Position numbers and translations under genes: made by a program. DNA of 64,000 bases, taken from contig NC_015501.1 of the NCBI RefSeq assembly GCF_000212375.1, positions 434,001 to 498,000 of the forward strand, in the 5' to 3' direction. Position 1 is the stretch's first letter; every line of letters begins with the position of its first letter. The notes under the pieces were generated by a model, which saw only the letters and a list, made by a program, of their open reading frames with translations, had not been told where the DNA came from and searched no databases. Shown piece by piece: positions 44,486-53,900 of the stretch. This stretch comes from Porphyromonas asaccharolytica DSM 20707. Lineage in GTDB: Bacteria > Bacteroidota > Bacteroidia > Bacteroidales > Porphyromonadaceae.

Positions 44486-44896
44486 ATGAAAAAGTTTATG
44501 CTAATCGTAGCTGCTGGTCTAGCACTAGTAGCTTGTAACACGGAGAAGAAGGACGCAACGACTACTACCGTAGACTCTACCGCTATGGTCGTAGAGGCTC
44601 CTGTAGTTGCTGAGCCCGAAGTCTTCAACTACGCTACGGCTGATGGCAAGCAGCACTTTGAGCTAACAGTCACCGGCGAGAATCGTGAGAATGCATCGCT
44701 CAAGGATGTCGAGGGCAATGTCGTTTACGAGCTGAAGAACGCTGTCAGCGCTGACGGTGCTAAGTGGGAAAACGAGGAGGGCTACTACTTCTGGACGAAG
44801 GGTGACTCTTTCTACTTCGGCAAGGGCGACAAGCAGCTTTGCGAGGGTGCTCTAGTCGTAGAGGCTCCTGCTGAGGCTCCCGTCGTAGCTGAGTAA
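44486..44896 (+). CDS. MliC-like lipoprotein (possible lysozyme inhibitor)
   Basis: 136 aa. A lipoprotein signal ends in the lipobox LVAC (about Cys17). A linker rich in Thr, Val and Ala leads to a compact domain (about 48-122): FNYATADGKQHFELTVTGEN, then AVSADGAKWENEEGYYFWTKGDSFYFGKGDKQLCEG. The SA.GAKW / FWTKGD / C pattern is that of MliC/PliC-type inhibitors of C-type lysozyme. A repeated EAPVVAEPE / EAPAEAPVVAE flank brackets the domain. It would be anchored in the outer membrane and protect the wall from host lysozyme. The assignment rests on pattern only. Confidence 0.65.
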   Translation: MKKFMLIVAAGLALVACNTEKKDATTTTVDSTAMVVEAPVVAEPEVFNYATADGKQHFELTVTGENRENASLKDVEGNVVYELKNAVSADGAKWENEEGYYFWTKGDSFYFGKGDKQLCEGALVVEAPAEAPVVAE

Positions 44897-44913
44897 TTGC
44901 AGCTAAGACTAAA

Positions 44914-44966
44914 TATCATGCGAAGGCAAGCTAATGGTATCATTAGCTCGTCTTCGCATGATTTTA
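44914..44966 (+). terminator. Terminator after the MliC-like gene
   Basis: ATCATGCGAAG (about 44915-44925) pairs with CTTCGCATGAT (44952-44962), with an inner GCTAATG/CATTAGC stem, followed by TTTTATC. Confidence 0.75.
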
Positions 44967-44992
44967 TCTAGTCAGATCATAAGCTATACACT

Positions 44993-45442
44993 ATGGGCAC
45001 ACTCCTCAGACGCTGGTGGACTTCGCTAGGACATAGCGTCCACTCGCCGACAGCCTTTCGGCTTATCACCTTAGTGCTAGACCAGCGTGGCGTAGCGTAC
45101 TACCCAGAGCATCTAGAGGAGCTACCCGAGAGTGCCGACCTCCTAGACCACCAGCAGAGGCAACTCGCACTGCAGCTGCTCTACCAGTGGCCCCTCACAC
45201 AGCTCGTCACGCAGTACGACAAGGCACTAGCCTACGATCGTGCGCTGATCCTGTGGCAAGGTGCACCCCTAGCGGATATGCCGTGGGAGAGCGGCTCCTT
45301 ACTTTGGCATATAGGGAGGAAGGTGCCCAAAACCTTCCGCCAGAGAGAGGCTGGCATGATGATCGACTATACCGGCGGACAACTACTCTTCCTAGATCAT
45401 AAGTTGCCCCGCCAAGACTTCTGGACACGTATCAGACATTAA
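44993..45442 (+). CDS. Small protein resembling a shortened methyltransferase-like family member
   Basis: 149 aa, no signal or membrane segment. The N-terminus (LGHSVHSPTAFRLITLVLD..YYPEHLEEL) resembles the start of a Bacteroidota SAM-methyltransferase-like family (HGxHSPFxFxLI..YY), and the C-terminus (MMIDYTGGQLLFLDHKLPRQDFWTRIRH) resembles that family's end. The middle, where the SAM-binding Rossmann core should be, is only about 70 residues and lacks a GxGxG motif. It may be a degenerate or repurposed remnant. It is followed by the adenosyltransferase gene 30 bases later. Confidence 0.6.
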   Translation: MGTLLRRWWTSLGHSVHSPTAFRLITLVLDQRGVAYYPEHLEELPESADLLDHQQRQLALQLLYQWPLTQLVTQYDKALAYDRALILWQGAPLADMPWESGSLLWHIGRKVPKTFRQREAGMMIDYTGGQLLFLDHKLPRQDFWTRIRH

Positions 45443-45472
45443 CCCTATTACCTACTCAAATAACCTACAACT

Positions 45473-46042
45473 ATGAAGAAAAGCCCCATATACACCCGCC
45501 GTGGCGATGACGGTACCACGGGACTCGTCGGCGGTACACGCATCTCCAAGGGTCACATACGCCTCGAGTGCTACGGCACTATCGATGAGCTCAACAGCCA
45601 TATCGGCGTCCTCCTCGCTGAGGACCTCACAGATGAGACGCACGACTTCCTGCTGCGTCTACAGCATATCCTCTTTAACGTAGCAGGCAGTCTAGCCACG
45701 CCCCCCGATCAGGAGGAGTATCTCGCAGCTATGCGGATAGACCCGACGGACATTGAGAAGCTGGAGCATAAGATCGACGAGCTGGACGCTACGCTCCCTC
45801 GTCTCAAGGAGTTCGTCCTCCCCTCTGGTGGACGCACGGCTGCACTCTGTCACGTCTGTCGCACCGTATGCCGTCGTGCCGAGCGCAACATCTACCGCCT
45901 CCGTGAGGAGAGCCGTGTAGATGATCTGATCGTTCGCTTTGTCAATCGTCTGAGCGACTACTTCTTCGTCCTTGCCCGCACAGAGGCTGTACGAACGCAC
46001 GGATCGGAGGTCACCTGGAATCGAGGGTACAGTACTCTGTAA
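45473..46042 (+). CDS. PduO-type corrinoid adenosyltransferase
   Basis: 189 aa. It transfers the adenosyl group of ATP to cob(I)alamin or a precursor, giving coenzyme B12 for radical mutases such as methylmalonyl-CoA mutase. The start IYTRRGDDGTTGLVGGTRISK is the ATP-binding signature (TRxGDxGxTxL), ECYGTIDELNSHIG the second motif, and VCRTVCRRAERNIYRL the third (conserved Arg-Glu). No cobalamin riboswitch was recognised in the 30-base upstream gap. A textbook terminator follows. Confidence 0.94.
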   Translation: MKKSPIYTRRGDDGTTGLVGGTRISKGHIRLECYGTIDELNSHIGVLLAEDLTDETHDFLLRLQHILFNVAGSLATPPDQEEYLAAMRIDPTDIEKLEHKIDELDATLPRLKEFVLPSGGRTAALCHVCRTVCRRAERNIYRLREESRVDDLIVRFVNRLSDYFFVLARTEAVRTHGSEVTWNRGYSTL

Positions 46043-46051
46043 CTCTCTTCT

Positions 46052-46085
46052 GAGCCTGTTGCAAGAAGCAACAGGCTCTTTTTTT
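46052..46085 (+). terminator. Intrinsic terminator
   Basis: Perfect 11-bp stem GAGCCTGTTGC/GCAACAGGCTC, loop AAGAA, followed by a run of seven T. Confidence 0.92.
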
Positions 46086-46179
46086 GTCGTCTCGTCTACC
46101 CCATCACTCCTTTAGTAGATAGCTCGACTCCGCAAATCTCACGATACATGTAGCCCCCACACAGATCGTTACTCGGATT

Positions 46180-46370
46180 TGTCAGGAAAAGTCGATCTCC
46201 ACGTGGAGATTTGAAAATCTCCACGTGGGAAATGAAAATTCTCCACGTAGGAAAGAAATGAAACTTCGGAGGAATCAAATGAAACTTCGGAGGAAATGAT
46301 TCACGCCCACGTGGAGAATAAAAAATAGCCACGTGAGAAATCTCAAATTCTCACGTGGCTATCGCTTTTT
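46180..46370. repeat. CACGTG element, copy D
   Basis: Five CACGTG sites and one CACGTA variant around a forward core (46261-46295). It begins TGTCAGGAAAAGTC and ends in a perfect hairpin ATAGCCACGTGAGAA/TTCTCACGTGGCTAT (about 46326-46364). It fills the convergent gap between the adenosyltransferase gene and the next T9SS gene. Confidence 0.78.
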
Positions 46371-46388
46371 ATAGCGTATGTGATCTCG

Positions 46389-48623
46389 CTAGCGTACTTT
46401 GTACAGCTGGCTGCCGATACGTACGATGTAGGATTGCTCCGTAGGGAGTGTGAGCTCAAGCTGTGTGTCAGCCTGCGCTGAGCTATAGAGTACTCGTCCT
46501 GTCACGTCATACACTTGTACTGAGTCGCCGTTGGGGTTGACGATGGTCAGCACGCCTTCGATCATCTTGGCGCTAGGCTCCGTTAGGACCAGCTGACTGA
46601 CAGCAGTAGCCTTGCGTATCTCCTCAAGCTTAGAGAATTTACTCATGAGCAGCCCCTGCTCATTGGCCTTGACAGCTCTGACTCGATGATAGAGCGCATC
46701 TTGCTGCAGAGGAGCAGGTACAGAGACATTTATCGAAGTACCTTCATGGAGTGGCTCGCCAAAGTAGGGAGCTAGATAGGACTCGCCTTTCTTAAAGCGC
46801 TGCGTGACTTTGAAGTTATCTACAAAGAGATACTCGGGTCCCTTGACTGCAAAGAGGGCGATGATGGAGCGCTTGCTACCATTCCGGAGCTGTACAGAGT
46901 AGTCTTGCCACTGATTGATGATAGGTCTCTGTGCCTCCTCTGCGATGTAGACGAGGTCTGCCTGCTCATACTTTTCAGTCTCCTCATTGTAGTTAAAGAG
47001 TGCGAGCGCTGCCTGTGGGAACTGATTGCTAGTCACATCATAGGCTCCATACAGACTGACAGATACACGGACCACACCACCGCCATGCGAGAGGTCTAGC
47101 TCGGGAGCCTGCATCGAGGCACTAGCACCATGATTGATGAACTGCCACCCGTCGAAGCCCACATAGTCTGTACAGGGAGCATAAGAGTACATCTCCCATC
47201 CAGGCATGTTGAGATCTGTAGGGTAAGCCTTAGCATAGCAACCTGCGGGAGGATTGTCGACGCCCCATCCAGTAGCGTTGCCATCTAGGTCTTTGACACC
47301 CGTAAAGTCCTCATCGATCAGCGTAACCTCTGAGTCGGTGTATACTCGTCTGTCATGATAAGCCATGTAGAAGTATCGACCAGCCGAGGGCACTTCAGAC
47401 CACGAGGCGACATAGTGATCAGCAGTCAGATCTGACACCGGCTGTAGCTCTGGTACAGAGAGTCCATTGACCGCTTGGTCTACGGAGCGGTAAGACTCTT
47501 TGTCCCCTTGCACAGCTCGTACATTGTAGTAGTAAACGTACTGCGGGTCGATGCCTGTGACCTTATAGCTATTGGTCGTGACCTTTTGTCCCATTAGATA
47601 GTCCTTGCGGATCATAGGACGCTGTCCCATCGGATTGGGGGGTACGGTCTCATCGACAGCCATATAGTAGACATCTACGAGATAGCTATCAGCCCCTTCG
47701 ACAGCTGCCCAATTAGCGACAAAGCTATCAGACGTAAAGTCTGTAAAGCTTGTCACCTTCGGAATGGGTAGGAAGGGCTTCATCTTGTACACCTCGACAT
47801 CGTCTAGGAGGAGGTCAAAGTGGTAATCACCAGTCTCAGCGATCTCTCGACTCAGAGGCATCACCTGAAAGCCCATATTGACGATGGTGCTATGGCCAGC
47901 ACCTGCGAAGGCCATTTCATAGGTCTCCCACTCTGTCGATAGGGTCGTAATCTCTGGAGTCAGAGGACGTAGTACGCTCCACTCACCCTTGTAGACGGGA
48001 TTGTCACCGTCTCGATACCAAGAGGTCTCAGCAGACTCGACGAAGAGCCTTACCATGCAGAGCTTAGGGTCGATAGGCTGTGTCACCTTGGCCTTAAAGC
48101 GTATGACGATGATATTGTCACTCGTGAGGTCATCCTCATGTAGCTTGACATCCATCAGATCTAGGGGCGGCGTATTGAGTTTGGCGCCCTCCTTGCTCCC
48201 TAGATGTATAGTACCACCAGCAGCATGTGTGGAGCCTTTGCCCTGGCACTCCTCGAAGGTTAGACCATCAAATGTACCACCCCAGCCACGCCAGTGAGTG
48301 TACTGAGGGTCGATGTTTTGCCAGATGCGATACTTGTACGTTCCATCGGGAGCGCAGATAGTCCCGACGGTGTCAGGTGCTAACTCACTACCAGCGGTCA
48401 TGAGAGAGAAGTCCTCCTTGAGGAAGAGCGTCAGATCGCCCTTTGCCTCCGCTGGAGAGATAAAGGTGGAGCGCAGACCTGAGTGCCCTGAAAGCACGGT
48501 GATCTCGGCACCAGCATTCCGTGGATTGACCAGAGCCTTGCGGGTCTGTAGCTCTTGAGCCGACAGACTCATTGATGCCGACAAAGCCATACAGGCTAGT
48601 AAGAGTGTAATCGTTCGTTTCAT
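46389..48623 (-). CDS. T9SS surface protein with cleaved-adhesin-like and fibronectin III-like domains
   Basis: 744 aa. Signal peptide MKRTITLLLACMALSASMSLSA. The first half contains a jelly-roll region (GTFDGLTFEECQGKG.., NIVVIRFKAKV.., LLDDVEVYKM); after it come two Fn3-like modules (FTSDSFVANWAAVEGADSYLVDVY and DHYVASWSEVPSAGRYFYMAYH), then a second jelly roll ending FVDNFKVTQRF. A T9SS type A domain (about 675-744, VQVYDVTGRVLYSSAQADTQ) ends KVR. Such layouts are common in surface adhesins and gingipain-like C-terminal regions. It is the last gene of a four-gene minus-strand island. The function is otherwise unknown. Confidence 0.82.
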   Translation of the reverse strand: MKRTITLLLACMALSASMSLSAQELQTRKALVNPRNAGAEITVLSGHSGLRSTFISPAEAKGDLTLFLKEDFSLMTAGSELAPDTVGTICAPDGTYKYRIWQNIDPQYTHWRGWGGTFDGLTFEECQGKGSTHAAGGTIHLGSKEGAKLNTPPLDLMDVKLHEDDLTSDNIIVIRFKAKVTQPIDPKLCMVRLFVESAETSWYRDGDNPVYKGEWSVLRPLTPEITTLSTEWETYEMAFAGAGHSTIVNMGFQVMPLSREIAETGDYHFDLLLDDVEVYKMKPFLPIPKVTSFTDFTSDSFVANWAAVEGADSYLVDVYYMAVDETVPPNPMGQRPMIRKDYLMGQKVTTNSYKVTGIDPQYVYYYNVRAVQGDKESYRSVDQAVNGLSVPELQPVSDLTADHYVASWSEVPSAGRYFYMAYHDRRVYTDSEVTLIDEDFTGVKDLDGNATGWGVDNPPAGCYAKAYPTDLNMPGWEMYSYAPCTDYVGFDGWQFINHGASASMQAPELDLSHGGGVVRVSVSLYGAYDVTSNQFPQAALALFNYNEETEKYEQADLVYIAEEAQRPIINQWQDYSVQLRNGSKRSIIALFAVKGPEYLFVDNFKVTQRFKKGESYLAPYFGEPLHEGTSINVSVPAPLQQDALYHRVRAVKANEQGLLMSKFSKLEEIRKATAVSQLVLTEPSAKMIEGVLTIVNPNGDSVQVYDVTGRVLYSSAQADTQLELTLPTEQSYIVRIGSQLYKVR

Positions 48624-48649
48624 TGAAATGAGGGTTTAGTAATGTGAGG

Positions 48650-48703
48650 AAAAAGAGAGATCGACCCCAAGGAATCCTCTTTGTGGGCTCATCGAGGTCG
48701 ATC
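48650..48703 (-). terminator. Terminator after the GLUG-like gene
   Basis: On the minus strand AGATCGACC pairs with GGTCGATCT across a 28-base loop and is followed by CTCTTTTTCC. Confidence 0.65.
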
Positions 48704-48716
48704 TCCAGTATAGAGA

Positions 48717-50852
48717 CTAGTAGAGTACTACCTTGCGTCTTTCGGTATAACCAGTAGCATCAGATACGACTAGGACATAGACACCAGGCTGACCACGATA
48801 GACAAGCTGATCTGATGTCTGAGCTAGCTGCTGACCTGAGATGCTGTACAGTGTCAAGAGACTCTCGGGACGAGTAGCTGAGAGCGTCTGCTCAGAGACC
48901 TCGACGAGACAGTTGACGCGGCTATCCACCGTACTGATGGCATTAGCCTGAGCCATCTTCATCTGACCGATGAAGAGGTTGTACTGGTCTATAGAGCGAT
49001 CTCTAAAGGCAAGCCTGATCTCCTTGCCAATGTACTTAGAGAGGTCTACCTTGTGAGCCGTAAGAGTAAAGTAGTATCGCTCCTCACCATCAATAGTCTC
49101 CTTAAATGGGGAAATCCCGGCCTCCTTGTCTACCGTATAGACAGGCTTGGACTCAAGGATCTTGCTAGGCATAGGCTCCTCGGCTCCCTCTACGACATAA
49201 AGATCGTAACTAGAAAGCGCATCTTCATCTTCCGAAGCTCCTACCCAGTGGAACCATGGGATGTCTCCCGTGACCGTAAAGGCAGGCGTGATGAGCCAGT
49301 GGTCTGCAGGCTTGTCAGGACGACCATCCACATACATACCATCCTCCTTGAGATAGCGGCGGAATGCCGAGGTAGACATAAAGAAGCGGTATGACTTGCC
49401 TCCCTGTATCGGTAGGACACGACCTACCCAGCCCTTGTCTAGATTACATCCTAGTGACTTAGCTTGGATATTGGGCATCTGACGACTCATATCGTAGATG
49501 ATGAAGTCTCCAGAGCGATTAGGATTGAAGAATGAACCTGCACGCTCCTTGAACTTCGAGAATGGGATGTCGGTACGATACTGGTTGGGCTTGTCGATCT
49601 CTGCATCGTAGGTGTCGTTGATCCACTTGAGGATAGGCATCGTGCCATTGATCTTATGCTTGTCAGCCTCAAAGTCTGACGCGCCACCTTCGTTCAGCGT
49701 TGTGATGAAGGCTGGTGAGGTGAACTCCTCGTGAGACTTAGCCTCTCCGAGAGAAAAGGCAAGCTCCGCATCAGGCCCCTCCTTTTGCTTCATGATGTAG
49801 CGATCCTTGTTGTAAAAGGTCTTCGACACGGTAACAGGAAAGCGACTAGAATAAAATGCACAAATAGGGCCATAGGTAGCTGTAAAAGTCACCAATGTCT
49901 GACCATAATTGTATGAGTTCGAGATGAGCTGATGAGGGATGGGTCCCAGATCACCTGTCAGGTTGTATAGGACAGCTCCAATTAGCCCTCCAGAGGCTGG
50001 ATCCATAGAGGAGATATCCCCAGCATTCATACAGCTTCTTATTTCAGGGTAGTGGAAAATGAATTTATTATCGGATGCTGGCATATAACCTATGATACCA
50101 CCAGCAAAGCCACCCTTTGCCCAGATGTCTCCAAAGTTCGCACAGCCCTCGATGGTCGTATTTGCAGACGATGCGATGATACCACCAGCAGTCTTGTGTA
50201 GCCCCACACCATACACCTCGATGTTGGCATAGTTGACACACTCGATGATCTTCATCCCCTCGCCGAGCGAAGTACCAGCGATACCTCCGGCATTAGCCCA
50301 AGAAGTGATACGTACATCGGGGCCGATCTTACAGCGGGTGATCGTACAGTCGTTCTTAATTTGCCCCACGATAGCACCAACGGATGCAAACCCATAGATG
50401 TGGCCCGAGGCGATGACCACATTCTTTATGGTCGCCCCCTCGCCTAGTACACCAAAGAGCCCGACACCCATGTGAACTACTTCACCCTCAACCAGCTGAC
50501 GATCATCATAGATATTGAGGTTGTAGATCTTGTGCATATCACCGTCATACGTTCCCTGGAAGCACATCTCATTAGGTCGCGTAAAGTCATCAAGGATCGG
50601 GCCACCGATAGGCTGGATAGGTTCGTCAGACGTGAAGGTGATGTCTGCTGTCTGCTTGAGGTACTGCCCAGCGAAGGTGTTGAAGTTGCTGTTGACCTCT
50701 GTAGCTAATGTGCGTAGGTCAGCCTCCGTAGCGATCTGATATGGATCTTCTTGAGAGCCATCTCCTCCCGAGAACAAGTCCTGACCAAAGAGAGAGACCG
50801 TGGCACTCAGTAGTAATAGCGAGACCATTGATAGTTTATTCAAATAGTGCAT
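48717..50852 (-). CDS. T9SS surface protein with GLUG-like repeats
   Basis: 711 aa. Signal peptide MHYLNKLSMVSLLLLSATVSLFG, then GGDGSQEDPYQIATEADLRTLA (about 27-50), the usual beginning of GLUG-type beta-helix proteins. Repeats with GLFGVLGEGATIKNVVIASG, VGAIVGQIKNDCTITRC, GGIAGTSLGEGMKIIECVN and GGIIASSANTTIEGCANFG cover about 125-290. A middle domain of unknown fold (about 400-640) ends in KYIGKEIRLAFRDRSIDQY, resembling a cleaved-adhesin jelly roll. A T9SS type A domain (about 640-711) ends VVLY. It is likely a surface adhesin. It lies 93 bases before the next gene of the island. Confidence 0.82.
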   Translation of the reverse strand: MHYLNKLSMVSLLLLSATVSLFGQDLFSGGDGSQEDPYQIATEADLRTLATEVNSNFNTFAGQYLKQTADITFTSDEPIQPIGGPILDDFTRPNEMCFQGTYDGDMHKIYNLNIYDDRQLVEGEVVHMGVGLFGVLGEGATIKNVVIASGHIYGFASVGAIVGQIKNDCTITRCKIGPDVRITSWANAGGIAGTSLGEGMKIIECVNYANIEVYGVGLHKTAGGIIASSANTTIEGCANFGDIWAKGGFAGGIIGYMPASDNKFIFHYPEIRSCMNAGDISSMDPASGGLIGAVLYNLTGDLGPIPHQLISNSYNYGQTLVTFTATYGPICAFYSSRFPVTVSKTFYNKDRYIMKQKEGPDAELAFSLGEAKSHEEFTSPAFITTLNEGGASDFEADKHKINGTMPILKWINDTYDAEIDKPNQYRTDIPFSKFKERAGSFFNPNRSGDFIIYDMSRQMPNIQAKSLGCNLDKGWVGRVLPIQGGKSYRFFMSTSAFRRYLKEDGMYVDGRPDKPADHWLITPAFTVTGDIPWFHWVGASEDEDALSSYDLYVVEGAEEPMPSKILESKPVYTVDKEAGISPFKETIDGEERYYFTLTAHKVDLSKYIGKEIRLAFRDRSIDQYNLFIGQMKMAQANAISTVDSRVNCLVEVSEQTLSATRPESLLTLYSISGQQLAQTSDQLVYRGQPGVYVLVVSDATGYTERRKVVLY

Positions 50853-50903
50853 TGTCTGTATCTGTTGTATATAATGTAAGCTTTGATGGTTGATTAGAAA
50901 AGT

Positions 50904-50957
50904 CTAAATGCTCCCCATAAGTCAGCATATTCTGTCGAGACCTAGGGGAGCATTTAG
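50904..50957 (-). terminator. Terminator after the Omp28-type gene
   Basis: CTAAATGCTCCCC on the plus strand (50904-50916) pairs with GGGGAGCATTTAG (50945-50957), perfect over 13 bp. Read leftward it is followed by ACTTTTC. Confidence 0.75.
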
Positions 50958-50966
50958 GATTATGAT

Positions 50967-53900
50967 TTACTTGGCAACAACCTTAGTAAACATTTTGGAG
51001 CCGTCCTGTAGCTCAAGACGAACGACATAAGCTCCAGCCGTAAGTCCCGTAGCGGGCACAAGACGACCTGTCATGTCGTACACCTGTAGCCCAGCGACAG
51101 GGACGTTGACACGTACAGCACCCTCCTCGATAGTCACCTGGACATCTTGAGTAATGATCTCCTCGACACTATCAAAGTCCGTAAAGGAGACACGACGCTG
51201 TGCTGCGTTGAGCACCTCATTCTTGAGGAGTCTCGGATCATTATCCTCCACATCGTCATTGGTCGGGAGTTCCTCATAGTAGTGTAGGAAGGCAATGACA
51301 TTGACTTCCTTCATTACATCCTCGACATTCTTGTTATCCTCCTCTAAGAGGAACTGGTTCGCAGGAAGTGTGCCTGTCGTAGCGTTGGTCGTATTGATTG
51401 AGATGTGCTTGACAATCTGGAAATCGCCCTTTTCATCAAAAGTCACCTCAGAGCCCTTAAAGCCACCCTCATCGACATACCTCAGCACGTTGGTGTGCAT
51501 AAAGCCTGCTGGCTTCTTACCCATCTGATTGCGAGGCTTGATACGATCCTGAGTCATCATGATGGTCAGGTAGACCGGACGAGAGCGATCTAAGCGTGTA
51601 GAGGCACGACCCTGTACAGTAACTTTAAGGAGGTTGCTCTCCTTCTTAAACCAAGGCTTGACCTCAAGTCTTACGTAGGCAGGATCAGATTTAGAAGCCT
51701 CTGAAATCAGATCAAGTTCTTTCTGACTGCTTATCATGCTATAGATAATTCCATTACTACCTCTAGCACCCATCATGCCTGCTTGAGGCTTGCGATCAAA
51801 CATATTGGTTGGAGACCCTGCGCTAGCTAATGTGATGCGACCTCCCGAATTTAAGACTCCAGCAAAGGCACCTAGCCCCTGACTGTAGGGAATCATCATA
51901 AAGTCTGGCACATTAAAGGCGTGATGCGACACAATCGCAAGACGATCCTTGATCTCTGCATTCTCAGGCTTATTGATAAGATCCTCCATACGCTGATCAC
52001 CTGCTGGGCAGTTAGGACACCCTTCAGAGGTGAATATCTCAACTAGCGTAGTACGTGCATAGGCCTCGTCTCGCTTGAGAATCTCTAATTTAGCTGTTAG
52101 TACAGAGGGCGCCTCGAGAGCTACCTCATTAACCTCTAGGAGTGTAACCTTAAGTTCAGTCTTGCCGAAGATACCCTCATGGTCGATTGGCTGTAGCTCC
52201 ACGACTTTAGAGAGCGATGATGCAAGAGACTTAGGCAGTTTTATGACTTGTGTTTGTTTGTGACCTGCAAGATCCGTCTCCACCTTAATCGTAGAGATAG
52301 CCTTGACTCCTGAATTGAAAAGTTCTATGGTAGGCTTAATCTCTTCATTGGAGTAAACATATGCAGGTGCGTGAAGCTTATTTATTACCCCGCGATTTAG
52401 TGTTGTCGGTCCTAATTCCTTAGGTTCGATAACAATTTGCATCAACAGAGGGCCTTCAGCCTCATTCACTATACCATCAAAGCGAACCTTTTCGATATCA
52501 TATTCACCCCAGTTGGAGGAGATCCATGCAGAATTGGGGTCTACGCCTGGTGACTGATAGCTTCTGACGAGGATACCACCCGCAGCAGCAGCGTCATAAG
52601 CATAAGCTCCTGCAAAGAACTCGCTCTCAGCAGTAATCTCATACGGCTCGTTAAAGAAGAGCGTATTCCACCCATCCTTAAGCATGTCGACCGTAGTAAT
52701 CTGAATTGGATCCCACTTAGTTAGCACTTTGGGATTGTTGACATCAGATCGGTCTTGTGTCAGCACGGTTTTAGCGAGGAAGATACAGGGGAGCTTCGGA
52801 GTAAAGAACCCTGGATCATTATTAATCTGATCCTTCTGCAAGCAAGCAGCTGAGGCAAAGCGTATGCCAACAACCTTGCTTCCTACATAATCCTTAAGCT
52901 TCTCTTTGGTTAGCTTGATGGCACCGCCATGATAGCCGGCCCAAGACACTCCAGTAGGCTCAATTGCATTGTAGTTAGGAGCCTCATAGTTGCAGTAGCC
53001 TACATAAAGGTAGTTGTTTGAGTCCTCTACATCATCTAGATAAGCAGGCTCAGAGTACATAGACTTCCTTAGTCGTTGGCTATTTTGTTGGCCTGGCCGA
53101 TCATCCGCATAGAGCATTCGATAAGCAATGCGCTCACCATCGGCTTTTGCCTTGGCTGCATCTAGAACACCACTACCTAGCCCTGTCACATCGAATGAGT
53201 ACTTAGCTGCAAATCTCTCGGGACTAGACAGATCAGCTAGATCTTCACGATCACACTTAGCTTGATCGTAGGGTATCATAAAGTAGCTGGTGCTTCGATA
53301 GGCGTGATCACCCTTCTTGAGATCTTGCTTGACAACGATGTCTTTAGAAAACTCGACCTCTGCATAGTCATCAATCTCGATGACGATACGATGGCACCAA
53401 GTACCCCCGTCAAATTTGAAGCGGTACTTATGCGGTTTGCCATCATTCTTCACCGTAATATCTTTCACACCAGGAACCCCTGATAGGTAGCTATATTCCT
53501 CTCCGTAGCCCATGACTTTCATCTTGACATCGCCTTCAGCTTGTAGCACCTTAACAGTGAACTCAAGCGTGTATGTACGATCTCCATTAAAGAGATCTAT
53601 CACGGGCGACGTTAGACGAGCATTGACTCCTATCATATCCTCAGGAATTCCATAACTTTTTAAATCCTTCGCATTGATAGAAAAGCCATCTGGAGTCCAG
53701 TAAACTAGGGCTGCTGACCAGTCTGGCTGAGAGAGTTGCGCATCGAGATGAGCTTGTTGCTCAGAGACTAGCTCTCTTTTGCCTGTAGGATTGGGCTTGA
53801 TCTTCGAATTGAGGATGTTATATGCACCATCTGCCTTTGCTTCGATCTCTCTAGTGGTAATGAGCCGAAAGAATATCTTATTCCAAGGCGTGCCATCATC

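Noticed and set aside
45443-45472. Cobalamin riboswitch ahead of the adenosyltransferase gene
   Set aside because: The gap is only 30 bases and has no B12-box-like sequence; the gene is probably read through from upstream.
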